Assembly (NCBI GenBank): GCA_036365145.1
Contig: JAEOAD010000035.1
Span: 1,486,001-1,550,000, forward strand
Direction: 5' to 3'
Length of the DNA: 64,000 nucleotides
DNA from: Orientallactaga sibirica
Lineage: Eukaryota > Chordata > Mammalia > Rodentia > Dipodidae
The translations under genes and the position numbers were made by a program. Of this stretch, positions 34,787 to 46,575 are shown piece by piece; positions within the stretch are counted from its first letter, which is position 1, and the number at the start of each line of letters is the position of its first letter. Under the pieces are notes generated by a model. It saw only the letters and a program-made list of their open reading frames with translations, was not told the DNA's origin and did not search any database.

Positions 34787-34915
34787 AGTGTGGTGGTACT
34801 AATGAGGCAGAGGCAGGGGGATTAGGAGTTTAAGGTCGTTTTCAGCTACCTAGTGAGTTCAAGACAGGACTCTACTACATGAGTCCCTGTCTCAGAAAAA
34901 AAAAAAAAAAAAAAA
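34787..34915 (+). repeat. B1-like SINE, 5'-truncated and diverged
   Basis: 'tgaggcagaggcagggggat', 'tagtgagttcaagacaggac' and 'gagtccctgtctcagaaaaa' with an A-run to 34916. Confidence 0.8.
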
Positions 34916-34919
34916 AGAA

Positions 34920-36850
34920 AAGAACATTATTGTATAGGTGATATTGGACAGAAGCAAGTTTAAATTCAATGTTGCCCCATACCAAAACTCAATTTTCCGT
35001 GACAAGATTCTTTATCTGTACTTGTAAGCACACTGGTGGTACCAAGTGTTCACTATGGCTTATTAACTTAATCCTGAGGATATGAATTTTGAAGAGCCCG
35101 TAGGATCTTTCACTGAAGATTTCTTTGTAAGTGGAAGCCAATTTGGAAGAATGACGTGAGTGTAGTCCTGCTTTTCAGAACTACTTTGTGAGTTTGAGTC
35201 CAGGAACTGCCAGTAAACTTGAAATTGATTCATTCATTTATTCCTAAGTGGCTTGCTAGGGAAAAGGTTTAGAAGCCCAAAGTCACAGTGACATGCTATA
35301 TTTACTAGGGAAATTAATTGCCCTTGAGTTCTAAATGTGATTTTTCAGGTGACTTTGAAGAAATAGTGAAAAGGAATTGACTCGTGCCAGTTTTGGATGA
35401 CGCAAGGAGATCTGGGATCTGGGGAGGATTGTCCATGGTCTGGATTTGGCTCAGCCTCTGAGCATGTCCGTTTTGCTTTTTTCCTTTGTATTCTTCTGTA
35501 TATACATGTTCCAACACTTCTTTGTTTGTTTTGGTGTTGAAAGAGTTTGCAATTTGTTTATACTGCAAAAAGCTGCCTCTCTGGTTTATCTTCCCATAGT
35601 TGAAGGACAAAATTATCAAAATTATGCCCAAGGGCAAAACTGTACGACAGTAGAGTTTATGTTTGGCCCATCATAAACTGTCTCCTCTACTCCCCCATTC
35701 TTGGCCTTTAATTTGTTTCAATTATCATTGCCCAGTGTTGCCTCACCCCCCATCTCCTATCTATCACGAAAGGATTCAGTAAACTCATTCATACTAAAAA
35801 CTTACAAAGTTAAAATACATCTTTCATAATATTTTTATCTCACAAGAGAAAATATACAAAGAGATATTTCTTAATTATCAAAGGAGTAAGTGAATAGCTA
35901 TAGGGGATAAAAGCTCTCTCCCCCCGCCCCTCTTTCTTTCTTTCTCTCTGTCTCTCTGTCTCTCTCTCTCTCTCTGTGTTTACACAATTTTTTTTTCCTT
36001 CTGTGGAGACATGCTTCTTCCACTTAGTGGCAGGGGTGACTCAAGGCTAGCTTTCTCAGTTATGGGTAAGCCAGTAGTCTCCACCCCACGGATTGGAGGA
36101 GGGGGTGGCTAGAGTTAGAACTAAATTGATTTGAGGATTTTTTTTGGTACTTGGAATCCAAGGGTTTTCAAACTCAGCATTAACAGGAGGACTTAAAGTG
36201 CTAAAAGTCTGATTTACTGCTGGTTTTGAATAATAATACTATGCTGACATTGCAACCAGTGGGTATTTTTGCTGGATCATTACGGAGTGTTTTTCCACAT
36301 TTCTTTTAGGTGTCTTTAATAGGACTCGATTAGATTCAATTATCTTTAGTTCAATTTAATACATTTGGACTAGGCATTCAATGAAGTCCTTTTCTGGATG
36401 GTAAACAGGAAACCACTTAGATAGGACTTTGAAATCCAACAATCTTTCCACTTACGGAGCTTCAGAAAGTGTGAGCTACCACATCAGAACCTACTTGACA
36501 ATCTATTAGGTCTATCTGTTGGACATTGAGTTCTATGATGGCTTTGTTCCGGATTGACCTTTGAGGCAGTTTTGAGGTCTTCCCAAATAGACAGATTGCT
36601 GATTCTACACTAATACTTGACAAATCCATAGCATGGAGGAAGCTCATTTACATGATCCCCTGCCCTGGGTGGTCATACAACTGTTTTTCAACATCTTTGC
36701 CAGGACTCCAGTTAATGAAAGACTATAAAGATGAGATGAAAGTACCCGTCCTTTGTTTCTTCGTTTGACTTTTATTTATTCTAAGCAGTTCTAATTGTAT
36801 TTATTCATATTTATGTATATAAACTCACACCATTCTTGAACTCAGAATGT
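34920..36850. other. Non-coding stretch with (CT)n patch
   Basis: Unique except for a C/T-rich run at about 35913-35978 (CTTT and CTCTGT units). Short overlapping frames near 35.3-35.7 kb have no recognised domain. Confidence 0.45.
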
Positions 36851-36853
36851 ATA

Positions 36854-37193
36854 TGTAGTTGTTGAGATGAACTTCCAGACCAGGCACAGTTAGGGAGGAA
36901 GGGATATTATTTATTGAAGCTTTCAGATCCAGGGGAAGTTCCATAATGGCAAAAGAAGCTGGCCTGTCTTCACAGGACCAGGCAAGAGAGCAAAGCCCCC
37001 AGCCACACAGCACAGCACACTTCAGGAACTCCCACTAGGCACACTTTGCATATCTTTACAATGGAATCTCAAACCCACCACCGCTTCTTAAGAACCGCCC
37101 AATGACATTGCCTCTAGCAAGGTGGCTGCAGATGCAAACTATAAACTAATAAAACACCGAATATATTGGGGGCCATCTATTCAAACTACCACA
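36854..37193 (-). repeat. MaLR LTR, solo, near complete
   Basis: The reverse complement opens TGTGGTAGTTTGAATAG and ends CTCAACAACTACA. It has an AATAAA signal (complement at 36910-36915) followed by 'ataatatcccttcctccc'. About 340 bases. The same subfamily as 50595-50839, which shares 'gccattatggaacttccc' and 'gtaagcttcaataaataat'-like text. Confidence 0.85.
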
Positions 37194-37568
37194 TATAGCT
37201 ACAGTTCTTACCCTAATTAAATATCACAAGGATTTCAGTGGAAGCAAAGATCGAGCTGGCAGGGCTGTGAGAACATCCTCTGCTGCTCATTTTCCCTTTT
37301 GTTTTCTAATATGAAATTGTTTTTAGCATCTACATTGTTGACCCTGAGGAACTACCTGATCCTTTGCTCTGAGGATCTGCTCTTCTTCAGGTCACAGACT
37401 TTAGCTTTCCATTGGGAGCTAGGGCTCTTCTTTCTACCACAGGCTGAATCCTGGTTCCCATCATGGGGTCCTGGGTGGGAGGGAGGCTCTTATAATGAAG
37501 GCAGGCCTGCCTCCAGGTTGCTGCTGCTGTTTGAGGCATGATGTCAATGTTCTGAATATGTATGCCCT
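37194..37568. other. Non-coding stretch, nothing recognised
   Basis: Unique sequence between an LTR and a SINE target site; no exon or repeat signature. Confidence 0.45.
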
Positions 37569-37579
37569 CTGGCATTCTT

Positions 37580-37803
37580 TTTTTTTTTAAAGATTTATTT
37601 TTATTTATTTATTAGAGACAGAAGGACAGAGGGACAGAGAGAGAGAGAATGGGCATGCCAGGGCTTCCAGCCACTGCAAACGAACTCCAGACGCAGGTGC
37701 CACCATGTGCATCTGGCTTATGTGGGATCTGGGGAATCGAACCTGGGTCTTTAGGCTTCGCAAGCAAATGCCTTAACCACTAAGCCATCTCTCCAGCCCC
37801 CCA
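37580..37803 (-). repeat. tRNA-headed SINE, short form, with target-site duplication
   Basis: Full copy from T-run to 'ccatctctccagcccc'. Direct repeat CTGGCATTCTT at 37569-37579 and 37804-37814. Antisense box B 'gggaatcgaacctgggtc' is intact. A young copy. Confidence 0.96.
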
Positions 37804-38126
37804 CTGGCATTCTTAAACTTGCTTTGAGGAGGCTGTCTGAGATCAGAACAACTGTTAAATCAGCTACTTCAAAAATGATAAATTCAAGCCAGCAACAGAC
37901 ACTTTTGCTCATTGGTCAGCAAAAAATCAGTTAAAAGAGTTTTTTTTTGTTTGTTTGTTTTTTTGTTTTTTTTTTTTTTAAACTCTGGTTTATGATTTTA
38001 TCTTACAAAACCCAGCATGCTTGCTTTTATTTGCTTGGTTGGCTAACAAGATCATATGGAGAAATAACATGTACTTTATATCTTGACTAAAATGACAGCA
38101 ACAAATTTCATTTCTTCTGCAAATGA

Positions 38127-38373
38127 TTTTTTTTTGAGAGAGAGACACAGAGAGAGACAGAGAGAGGGAGAGGGAGACAGAGAGAGATGGGCGCGCCAGC
38201 AGTCTCTCAGCTGCTGCAAACGAAATCCAGATGTGTGTGCCCCCTTGTGGTCAAGTGTGGCATTGCGCCCTTGTGTCACTTTGCATCTGGCTAAATGTGG
38301 GACCTGGAGATTGGAACTGGCGTTCTTAGGCTTAGAAGGCAGGCGCCTTAACTGCTAAGCCATCTCTCCAGCC
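38127..38373 (-). repeat. tRNA-headed SINE, long form, single box-B module
   Basis: Flanked by CTGCAAATGA at 38117-38126 and 38374-38383. The body has 'agcagtctctcagctgctgc' and 'cccccttgtggtcaagtgtg'. Unlike the other long copies, only one 'ggagattggaac' module is present (38306-38317). Confidence 0.95.
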
Positions 38374-38383
38374 CTGCAAATGA

Positions 38384-38959
38384 CTTTAATTAAACTTTTA
38401 TTGTTATGTCATTTGTAACCTAATGGAGATAATTTTTCATAAGAATTACTTTAGTATTAAGAGCCTTTATTAAGAGAAAATGTGATTAGAGTCTTAACTG
38501 AACATTGGCTTGTAATTCAGCGCACATTAGATTGTAATTATATTATTATAAGTTAAAGGTTGTATGTCATATTGGGTCTCTTGATGATAATTATTTGAAT
38601 ATTTCTGAGAAAAATCATAAAATTACTTTCTTTAAAGATCAATTGTTTCTTTTCCCCAAAATGACTATCAATGTTAATTGAAATGTAATGTTTTAATTGA
38701 TTATTTTGACTTCATAAATACATAGATGCAAGTATAGAAATCTTTCTTTTCTAATTATTAGATCAAGTAGATTGATAGGTGACCATCCATTATGATGCTT
38801 AAAACAACTAATTGGCTATCAAAATAATAAAACCAATAAATTAAACTTGGATTTGGGCAAAATGTTAGTTTAGCAGGATAACATGGATAAAATGGGTGAA
38901 ATGTTTCTTGACATCAAAAAATTTCAAGAATTTCTAATTCTAAAAAGGAATCACGCATG

Positions 38960-38960
<1 letters not shown>
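38384..38960. other. AT-rich, repeat-poor block with TAATTA cores
   Basis: About 580 bases with no recognisable repeat, strongly AT-rich, with repeated TTAATTA/TAATTAAA/TTAATTGA cores of the kind homeodomain proteins bind. No coding frame. It looks like conserved-element sequence, but conservation cannot be judged from one genome. Confidence 0.4.

Positions 38961-39000
<40 letters not shown>
38961..39000. repeat. (AC)19-20 microsatellite
   Basis: Uninterrupted AC run. Confidence 0.96.
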
Positions 39001-39002
<2 letters not shown>

Positions 39003-39380
39003 TAGACAATAAGTATCTGGAGAAGTTTAGAAGAAGGAGTTATCTCAAAAGGCTAAGATAACCAATGACTTGAGTTGGGTCTGAAGGTTGGAATCATTCA
39101 TGTAGTTGAAAAGGGGAAAGAAAATGATATCAAGAAATAATAAAGGAGTCCTTATTCCTCTCATAGTAGAGCAGTGAAACATTACCAGGTTCTAATAAAA
39201 TGATAGGCATGCAGTCCAGGTCTTTGATGAAGTTTTTGTTAGTCAAGATATTTTTTTGCTTACATAGTGATTTAGTGTTTATCATTAAATAAATTAATAA
39301 GCTAGTTGATCAAATTAACAGTCCAGTCAGTGCTCTGATTATTGATGGAAAATAAATCACTCAAAAATTATGTAGCTTCA

Positions 39381-39533
39381 GCCTGGCATGGTGGTGTATG
39401 CCTTTAATCCCAGCACTCGGGAGCAGAAGTAGGAGGATCGCTGTGAGTTCGAGGCCACCCTGAGACAACATAGTGAATTCCGGGTCAGCCTGGGCTAGAG
39501 TGAGATCCTACCTCAAAAAAACAGAAATAAAAT
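39381..39533 (+). repeat. B1-like SINE with target-site duplication
   Basis: Complete copy between TGTAGCTTCA repeats at 39371-39380 and 39534-39543. Body 'gcctttaatcccagcactcg' to 'gagtgagatcctacctc'. Confidence 0.96.
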
Positions 39534-39544
39534 TGTAGCTTCAA

Positions 39545-40007
39545 ACAAGAATACACATTCATGCTGTCGGATGATATCTGTGGGTAGGAATTTCTGGATA
39601 TCTCCCATGGGTGGATGTGGCTCAGGGTCTCTCACGTGGCTTCTGGTTGATACTGGCTATTCTGGAAGTGAGGTATGAAGGATGTGGAAGCCAGGTACCT
39701 CTTGCTAGGAGTTCTCAGAGCCTCCCCTGGTGGTCTTTCCACACGGATTACTTCAGGATTTCTCTGGGAAGATGGAGTCAGGGCAGTCAGAATGTAGTCA
39801 TAGTTGCTAAAGACTGTAAGGACATCAGATAAAAGCAGAAAGTTCCTCATTGCCCTGGAGTTCATGTGGCATCACTGCCAATCAACTGTCACCTTTCATC
39901 CACTTTCAGGGAGAGGGTGTGGACTCCACATCACCTAAGTCCAGTAAGAAGAGAATGTCCACTCAGATGTATTTTCTGTGGACATCTTGGACTATGTAAC
40001 TCATAAC
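39545..40007. other. Non-coding stretch, nothing recognised
   Basis: Unique sequence between two young B1-like copies; short frames on both strands without a known domain. Confidence 0.4.
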
Positions 40008-40020
40008 AGTCACTCTAGGT

Positions 40021-40163
40021 GAGCTGGGCGTGGTGGCGCACGCCTTTAATCCCAGCACTCAGGAGGCAGAGGTAGGAGGATCGCCGAGAGTTCAAGGCCA
40101 CCCTGAGACTACATAGTTAATTCCAGGTCAGCCTGGACCAGAGTGAGACCCTACCTCGCAAAA

Positions 40164-40199
<36 letters not shown>
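40021..40199 (+). repeat. B1-like SINE with target-site duplication, young
   Basis: Between perfect 13-base repeats AGTCACTCTAGGT at 40008-40020 and 40200-40212. Close to the apparent family consensus, with an uninterrupted A-tail of more than 30 bases. These are marks of a recent insertion. Confidence 0.97.
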
Positions 40200-40201
<2 letters not shown>

Positions 40202-40367
40202 TCACTCTAGGTATTTGTCTGATTAAACATTATCTTTAGAGACTAAGAAATTGTGGGAGAAATGCCTAAACAAGTATTTCTCATGTTTTTAATACATAAG
40301 TAATATATGAGTAATGAACTCAAAAATGTATAATCATATGCTTATAGACTGGTACACTCACACATAT

Positions 40368-40750
40368 TGTGGTAATTTGAATGTATGCCCACCCCCCCCA
40401 TAGACTCAGGTGTTTTATTAAAGCTTATAACACAGATATCAACCACCTGACTGGAAGAGATGTCACTAGGGGATGATTCTGAGGTCCAGCTCAAAGGTGT
40501 TTGGGGGGCAGATATGAATTCCAGCCCAAAGATATGCAGACAGGTCTGAGCTCTAGTGGAATTTTTGTATTTGATGCATTTGGTGTTTGCTAGCCAATGG
40601 TGGTTTCTCTTTCTGCTTAGATTTATGAATGGGAACCAGATCTTTTTGCCATTGATGGAACTTCCATGGATTTTTAGGGTTGAAATAAATCCCTTCCCCT
40701 CCTAAACTGTGCCTGAGTTGGATGTTCATCCCAGCAACGTGACCACTACA
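40368..40750 (+). repeat. MaLR LTR, solo, complete
   Basis: Starts TGTGGTAATTTGAATG, ends GTGACCACTACA, with AATAAA at 40684-40689. About 383 bases. A convincing 5-base target duplication is not visible. Confidence 0.82.
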
Positions 40751-40754
40751 CATG

Positions 40755-41385
40755 CATTAGAGAGTCACTTCCCACTCTCCCATCCAAACTCAAGGCTACC
40801 AATAAAAACTGAACAGACAATCTTCCAAACACTTCATAGGGTTTTCACATTTTGTTTTCTGACTTATCCTTCATTTGACTCAAAGCCCAATCTGGTAGCG
40901 GATATATATATATATGTAGTCTGTTGGTTGGGTTTAATTGCTTGGGATATGTCTTTTGCTAATGAGTTTGAGCAATCTTAACTGTAACTCACATTCCTGA
41001 GACTTGGGCTCATGTATTTCAAAACATAGCTAAGGGTTTAAAAGATTTTCGGAATATACTAAAGAGACATTTGTCTTGTTGTTTTTACTACTAAAGCATA
41101 AAGCTTTATGATCAAAAATATCTCTGGTGTTCTTTTATAAGATTTGAAATTCTTAAAAAACAAGCCAGAAAAAATACGACTTAATATCATTCACTCACCT
41201 AAATGAGACATTGTTTCTGTACATTCTCTAGTGCTATTTTTTTTTCCAAGAGAAATAAAAATGATTATCTCTGACTTGGGTTTCTTTGGCCTATCTTCCT
41301 TTCTCTCATGGTTGAAACATCACCAGAGAAGCTGCAATGATCTGTGATTAACTTGCATTCCCTTTACATTCTTTTGTATGTGTAT
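40755..41385. other. Non-coding stretch, nothing recognised
   Basis: Unique AT-rich sequence with a short TA run at about 40901-40916. Confidence 0.45.
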
Positions 41386-41459
41386 GTGTGGTGTGTATGT
41401 ATGTTAGCATGTCTGAAGGCACATGTGTGGGAAGAGAAATAGGCGTGATGCATGCATAT

Positions 41460-41468
41460 TTGAATGCG

Positions 41469-41516
<48 letters not shown>

Positions 41517-41690
41517 AGCCAGAGATTGACATCAGGTGCCTTCTTTGTTGCTTCCCCACCTCATTTTTATGAGACAGGGTCTCTAATTGATCCCATAATT
41601 TACTGACTTCCCTAGACATCCTATCCAGCAAGCCTCAAGGACTCTCTGTCTGTGCCTCCCCAGTGCTGGGATTCCAGCTCCACTTTTACA
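41460..41690 (-). repeat. B3-like SINE with (CT)n(GT)n, truncated
   Basis: (CT)n(GT)n at about 41468-41510, then 'aagccagagattgacatcag', 'tatgagacagggtctctaat' and 'ccagtgctgggattccagct'. The head part is missing. Confidence 0.75.
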
Positions 41691-41699
41691 AGACACTTT

Positions 41700-42150
41700 G
41701 GGCTGAATCAGATTATTCTTCTAAATGCCTCACAGATTCTGCTGTCTAGTATAAATTTAAAGCTCGAACTGGTACTTGCCCCTTTTCTGTGGGGCACCTG
41801 ACCTCTCCTCCCACAGGCTTCAGTTTCATCTGGTGCTTACTGGCAGAGGCTGACTGCATTACAGACTGTGGTTTGCTCTAAGGACACAAAGCAGACTCCA
41901 CCGAAGGTCTAGGGCATTAATCTTTGCCTGCTATGATGCCCCCTGTATGTAACAAGGTTACAGTAAGGTTCTGGTATTAAATATCCACAATATGAATGCA
42001 ACCACATCTTTGTACTAATGTCTACAACCTGACAAACACACTAGAATGGTCATTTCGAAGGGCGGCTACTTGATTTGAGATTTAGAAGAGATTTCTGGAA
42101 AGCACAATTTTCTAAGAATTAATGACTGAAGATATTTTCGATGGGCACAA
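41700..42150. other. Non-coding stretch, nothing recognised
   Basis: Unique sequence before old L1 material. Confidence 0.4.
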
Positions 42151-42154
42151 AATA

Positions 42155-42790
42155 TCCATACAAATTTGTAGGGTTCAATATGATGTGTCACGACATGTGC
42201 ACCCTGTTGTGACAATCATGTATAATTGAAATATCCATGACTTCAGGTGATGATCATTTAAAATTTTCTCTCCTAGATACTTTGAAATGACACATTTTCA
42301 CCCACTACAGTCCCCTTGTTCCTCCTACCCAAGTGTAGCTTTGTACTCACTGAACAATGCTTTCCACTCCTCCCTCTCAGCCTCTGCCCCTGGTACTTAC
42401 TATTCTTCTCTCTCCTTCAACGAACATAAGTGAGTACAGCCATATGGAAACAGCCATAAAGATGCTTTAAAATGTTTACAAATAGTACTATTCACAACCG
42501 ATCAATCTCTCTACTGGGTATGCACCCCAAAGAGAAGAATTCAGTATGTAGACCAAACATTGCCACTCCTGTGTTCATTTCATCTTTATTCGTAATATCC
42601 AAGCTGTGGATTCAAACAGCATTCACCAACAAATAGATGAATAATAAAGTATGGCATTATATACATAATGGGATACTATTCAGACACAAAAGATGAAATC
42701 TTCTCATTGCATTATTTGAAGACTCTTGAAAAAAACCCGACAACTGCCCAAAATACTATCTAAATATACTGCATGCAAATACTATTCCAT
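42155..42790 (+). repeat. Old L1 (L1M-type) fragments
   Basis: 42470-42760 carries the L1 phrases 'atctctctactgggtatgca', 'tcaccaacaaatagatgaat' and 'ataatgggatactattcaga', the C-terminal end of a very old ORF2. 42155-42420 resembles another L1M-associated segment ('tataattgaaatatccatg') with less certainty. All frames are destroyed. Confidence 0.6.
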
Positions 42791-43084
42791 ACTGTGTACC
42801 TTCAGGGTACCTCAAATCTCCATGTATCAAAAGCTTGCTCTCTCAGATAAATCTGGGAGACGTTATGGGAAGTAGAATGATCCAGGTACACAATAATGAT
42901 CATATGTATAACCCCAGAAAGCACATGTGTTAAGCATGAGCACCCCCAGCCACCAGTTTAGACAAGACAGTAACTGCTTTAAGCATTGAACGGGTAGTCC
43001 CATTGAGGGCTCCCATACAGACGATGTATAAGCAGTGCATGCAAAGATGCTCACGAGCTGTTGGAAAAGTGCAACTTAAAATTA

Positions 43085-44112
43085 CAAAGCATCACCGCAT
43101 ATCTATGAATGGTTAAGACAAAAATAGTGGCAGACCCAGAGGAGGTGAGGATGCAGAGAAGCCAAATTACTCACGCACTGTTAGTTGAAATACAAGTGGC
43201 ACAGCCTCTCTGCAAAATGGTTTGGAAGTTTCTTTAAAAATCAGAATTCATCATACTCTCAATACAATTTCACAATTGGCAGTCTTGGGCATTTATCCCA
43301 GAGAAATGAAAACTTATGTTCTCACAAAACCCACACATGAATGTTCATGGAAGCTTTATTCATAATTGCCTGCAGCCAGAAACTGCACAACTGTCCTTCA
43401 ACAGGTGAATTGTTCAACGAGCTGTGACATATCCACACTAATGATTGTATGCAACAATGAAACCTATTGATACAGGCAAAAACTTGAATCAGTTTGAAAG
43501 GAATTATACTGAGCTTAAAGAACACAGACTTAAAATGCTACATTGTATGACCTTATTTATTGAACATTCTTGGCATAATAAAATTGGAAAAGTAGAGATA
43601 GAGAAGAGACTGGTGCTTTGTGGAAGGAATAGGGAAGGAATAAATGAAGGCGGCTGAAGAGAACAGAAGGACACTTAGGGGACGGAACAGTTTATACCCT
43701 GATGCATAGTGATGGCTGCGTGAGTCTACATACTTGAGAAGATGCCAAAGGGCAAGTAAATGTGTACTCAGGTGCACACAAACATGGTGAATACAGGGCA
43801 AGTACATGTGCACACAGATAACACATGCATGTCCACACACATGATGAGCACAGGGCAAGAACACATGCACACAGATGACACAGGTATGTGCACACATAAG
43901 ATGAGTACCAGGACATGTGTTACGTTTAGGAAACCTGAAAAGTTATTTATATAATTTCATTGTTATTTATCTAGTTTTTAGTTTTCACTGTAGTTTTGCA
44001 AGATATTGCTACTGGGGGAAACTGGGAGAAAGACATCTCAGGATTTCTGTACATTTTTGGTAAATTTCTAGGAATATGCCGTTGCTTCAAAATAAAAAGT
44101 TTAAAAACTAGT
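43085..44112 (+). repeat. Old L1 (L1M-type) 3' end
   Basis: 'aagctttattcataattgcc', 'ccttcaacaggtgaattgt', 'aaacctattgatacaggcaa' and 'acattgtatgaccttattta' are the C-terminal ORF2 and 3' UTR text of ancient mammal-wide L1. 'gatattgctactgggggaaa' and 'cttcaaaataaaaagtttaa' mark the true 3' end. A minisatellite interrupts the 3' UTR. An insertion of this age should be shared across placental mammals. Confidence 0.82.
43770..43912. repeat. ~58-bp minisatellite, about 2.5 copies
   Basis: Units begin 'gtgcacacaaacatggtgaa', 'gtccacacacatgatgagca' and 'gtgcacacataagatgagta', each followed (in the first two) by CAGGGCAAG, CACACAGAT and ACACA elements. Periods are about 59 and 57 bases. Confidence 0.85.
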
Positions 44113-44114
44113 GT

Positions 44115-44404
44115 GCCAGACTAAGTATGGATTAGTAATAAGGTGCAGGTGCATTGATTTCCATTAAGGACAAAGAACAAACGTGAACAGCATCCCCACA
44201 GTCAACCTGAGAGCCTGGGAGCCTGGAGGCTGCGGTGGGCACCGATGAGTAACTCACTAGTGCATTCACATGGGGTAGGTCTGGCTGATAATGATTCTGT
44301 TTTTTTTTTTTTTTTCTTAGATATATTTATGGGAGAATGACAAGAAATGTGGAGGTAAACATTTCTAAAACACCTCAAAAAGCTTAGAGTTTGGATTCAA
44401 ATTA
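44115..44404. other. Non-coding stretch, nothing recognised
   Basis: Unique sequence with a T-run at about 44300-44316. Confidence 0.4.
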
Positions 44405-44414
44405 AGACTGGTTT

Positions 44415-44594
44415 TAACCAGGTGTGGTGGTGCATGCCTTTAATACCAGCACTAGGGAGGCAGAGGATAGCTGTGAGTTCAAGGCCACCCTGAGAGTACA
44501 TAGTGAATTCCAGATCAGCTGAGCTAGAGTGAGATCCTACCTTGGAAACAAAACAAAGCAAAGCAAAGCAAAACAAAACAAACAAACAAAAAAC
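44415..44594 (+). repeat. B1-like SINE with (AAAGC)n tail
   Basis: 'gtggtgcatgcctttaatac' to 'gagtgagatcctaccttgg', tail AAACAAAGCAAAGC.. The flanks share ACTGGTTT (44407-44414 and after the tail), a likely target duplication. Confidence 0.93.
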
Positions 44595-44711
44595 ACTGGT
44601 TTGGTTGTCATAGAAGCAAGGTCTTTAGATCTATAGCCCAGAGTGGAGGGAAGAACAATGGAACATATATTATCATTTTCTAGAATATATTATTATTCAT
44701 ATAATAGTAGC

Positions 44712-44712
44712 C

Positions 44713-44793
<81 letters not shown>
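44712..44793. repeat. (TG)n(TA)n tract, 82-nt purine-pyrimidine alternation
   Basis: From 44712 to 44793 purine and pyrimidine alternate without a break: CATATA, then (TG)n to about 44753, then (TA)n to about 44786, then CATATA. Confidence 0.95.
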
Positions 44794-44794
<1 letters not shown>

Positions 44795-45014
44795 ATATAA
44801 TTATTAGCAGTAATACATTTATTAGCAGTCCTCCAAAGGGTTCTAACTGCATTTTAAATTATCCTTGTTGGAATTCACTTAGTCTTAGAACAGATTTTTT
44901 GGAGGGATTAAAAACAGCAAAGGAACAAGATGTTAATGTGTTACATGCTTTTACTCTCTCAGTAAAATAAAAACTGAATTGTAAGTCATTTGTGTCAGCT
45001 GTCACATTAGAACT

Positions 45015-45385
45015 TCCCAATACCATAACATAATACTTGAGAGATTAATTTATAAATCAGAAAGCTTCATTTTGGCTCACAGTTTTGGGGGACCTAGTTT
45101 ATGGCCCCATTTTTTTGTGGTCTGTTATGAGGAACTCAGCATGGCAGGAGAACGTGGTGGAAAAAATTACCCAGCTTAAGGCAACTGAACTCATCTCAAC
45201 TCAACTCAACACAACAGAACACAACAACAAGGGTCTTGTGATTCTCTCAAAAGCCTGCTCCCCGTGACCTAACGACCTCCCCCTGTCTAGGTCTCATCTC
45301 TACCATCTCCATGCTGGAGACTAAGCCCTTAGACCCATGGAGGTTTGGGGACATTGAAGATCTAAAATATAGTAAAAATACGTGG
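45015..45385 (-). repeat. LTR of MaLR type, old
   Basis: The reverse complement contains 'caatgtccccaaacctcca', 'gagcaggcttttgagagaat', 'tgtgagccaaaatgaagctt' and 'aagtattatgttatggtatt', the order of MaLR LTR 3' halves. A (CAACT)n-like patch at 45180-45230 has grown inside it. Confidence 0.65.
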
Positions 45386-45389
45386 AAGC

Positions 45390-46030
45390 AGTGTGGGGGG
45401 GTTATATTTGGATGCCTCCAAAGAAAATGCCATGTCTTATTAAGAAGCTTTGAGTAAGTGTGAGACCTACAGTTTATGTTTTGAAAAGTTATGCTCTTCC
45501 TAGCAACAGGATACTTCTGGAAACATTGTGGAACATCACACGAATGGGATATTATTCTGTGACTTGGATATGTCATATCTTAACCACATTGTAGAAGATT
45601 TCCAAGAAGTCAAAAGCATAAAATAGGGAAAAGTATATATTGTACTTAGCATTTGGCGAAGATAAGAAAGATAAAAATGCAGATAGATATTTGCTTATAT
45701 TTCAAAATGGAAAAGAAACGTAATTTTAGTTATGGCACCTAGAAGGGAGGACTGAAATAAGGCAAAGGCACAACTTCTATCAATAAATTTGATGCATAGA
45801 TTTCATAATAAATATATTTTATATAACTTTAAAATAAAAGTACACACAGAAGAAAAAGCACCCTTACAGCTTAAAGGGTTACATGGATGGAATGATACTC
45901 TGGGTGCCAGCATTGTCTCCCAGAAAAGGATCTGTTAGCACTTTAAAGCACAACAGTTGAACTATGATTGGACACAAAGGCAAAAAATCCCGAGATAAAT
46001 AATCTTACACCTTTTAATATAATTTTTATA
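45390..46030. other. Non-coding stretch, nothing recognised
   Basis: AT-rich unique sequence, no domain-bearing frames. Confidence 0.45.
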
Positions 46031-46032
46031 TG

Positions 46033-46165
46033 GATACTGGGGATTGAGCCCAGGGCTTTGCACATGATGGGCAAATAATCTACCACTTCCCTCATCTGCC
46101 AGTGCCACACACAACTGGAGAACTTTCCACACCACTGGAGAACTTTCCACACCCCAGCCACACAG
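46033..46165 (-). repeat. ID-like SINE with 20-bp internal duplication
   Basis: Antisense ID text 'tactggggattgagcccagg', 'ctttgcacatgatgggcaaa' and 'taatctaccacttccctcat'. ACTGGAGAACTTTCCACACC then occurs twice in a row (46114-46133 and 46134-46153). Confidence 0.6.
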
Positions 46166-46496
46166 CATCTAGCATAGCCATTCAGAAGACCAGATCCAGT
46201 GACCTACATAGCCTAACTGAATCAACAGTGCAACAGAGAGGGACTGGGGTGGGCACTTAGCATTGATGAGACTGGAAGCCATCCCAAAAGGTATCAAACA
46301 GAGTCTACGTACACAAGGCCAAGTACTGGAAGAACTAACTTCACCTTCCATGTCAGGGCTGGTTAGCTTTACATGTGGCTGATGTATGCTTGGCTGGCTT
46401 TACCATTCTCAAATAAGCTGTATTTTGATGTTGACTATTGTTGTCTTTGATGTTTCCCGATTTATAGGGCCTTTGTCTTTTTCTTCTGTCCTTATT

Positions 46497-46575
46497 TGGG
46501 GCAGGTTCTCACTCAGCCCCAAGCTGACTGGAACCTCAGCCTCCAGGTTGAAAGGATTAAGGGTGTGGAGCAACC
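46497..46575 (-). repeat. Possible B1 remnant
   Basis: 'ggggcaggttctcactcagc', 'gactggaacctcagcctcc' and 'aaggattaagggtgtggagc' follow antisense B1 order, but decay makes this uncertain. Confidence 0.35.
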
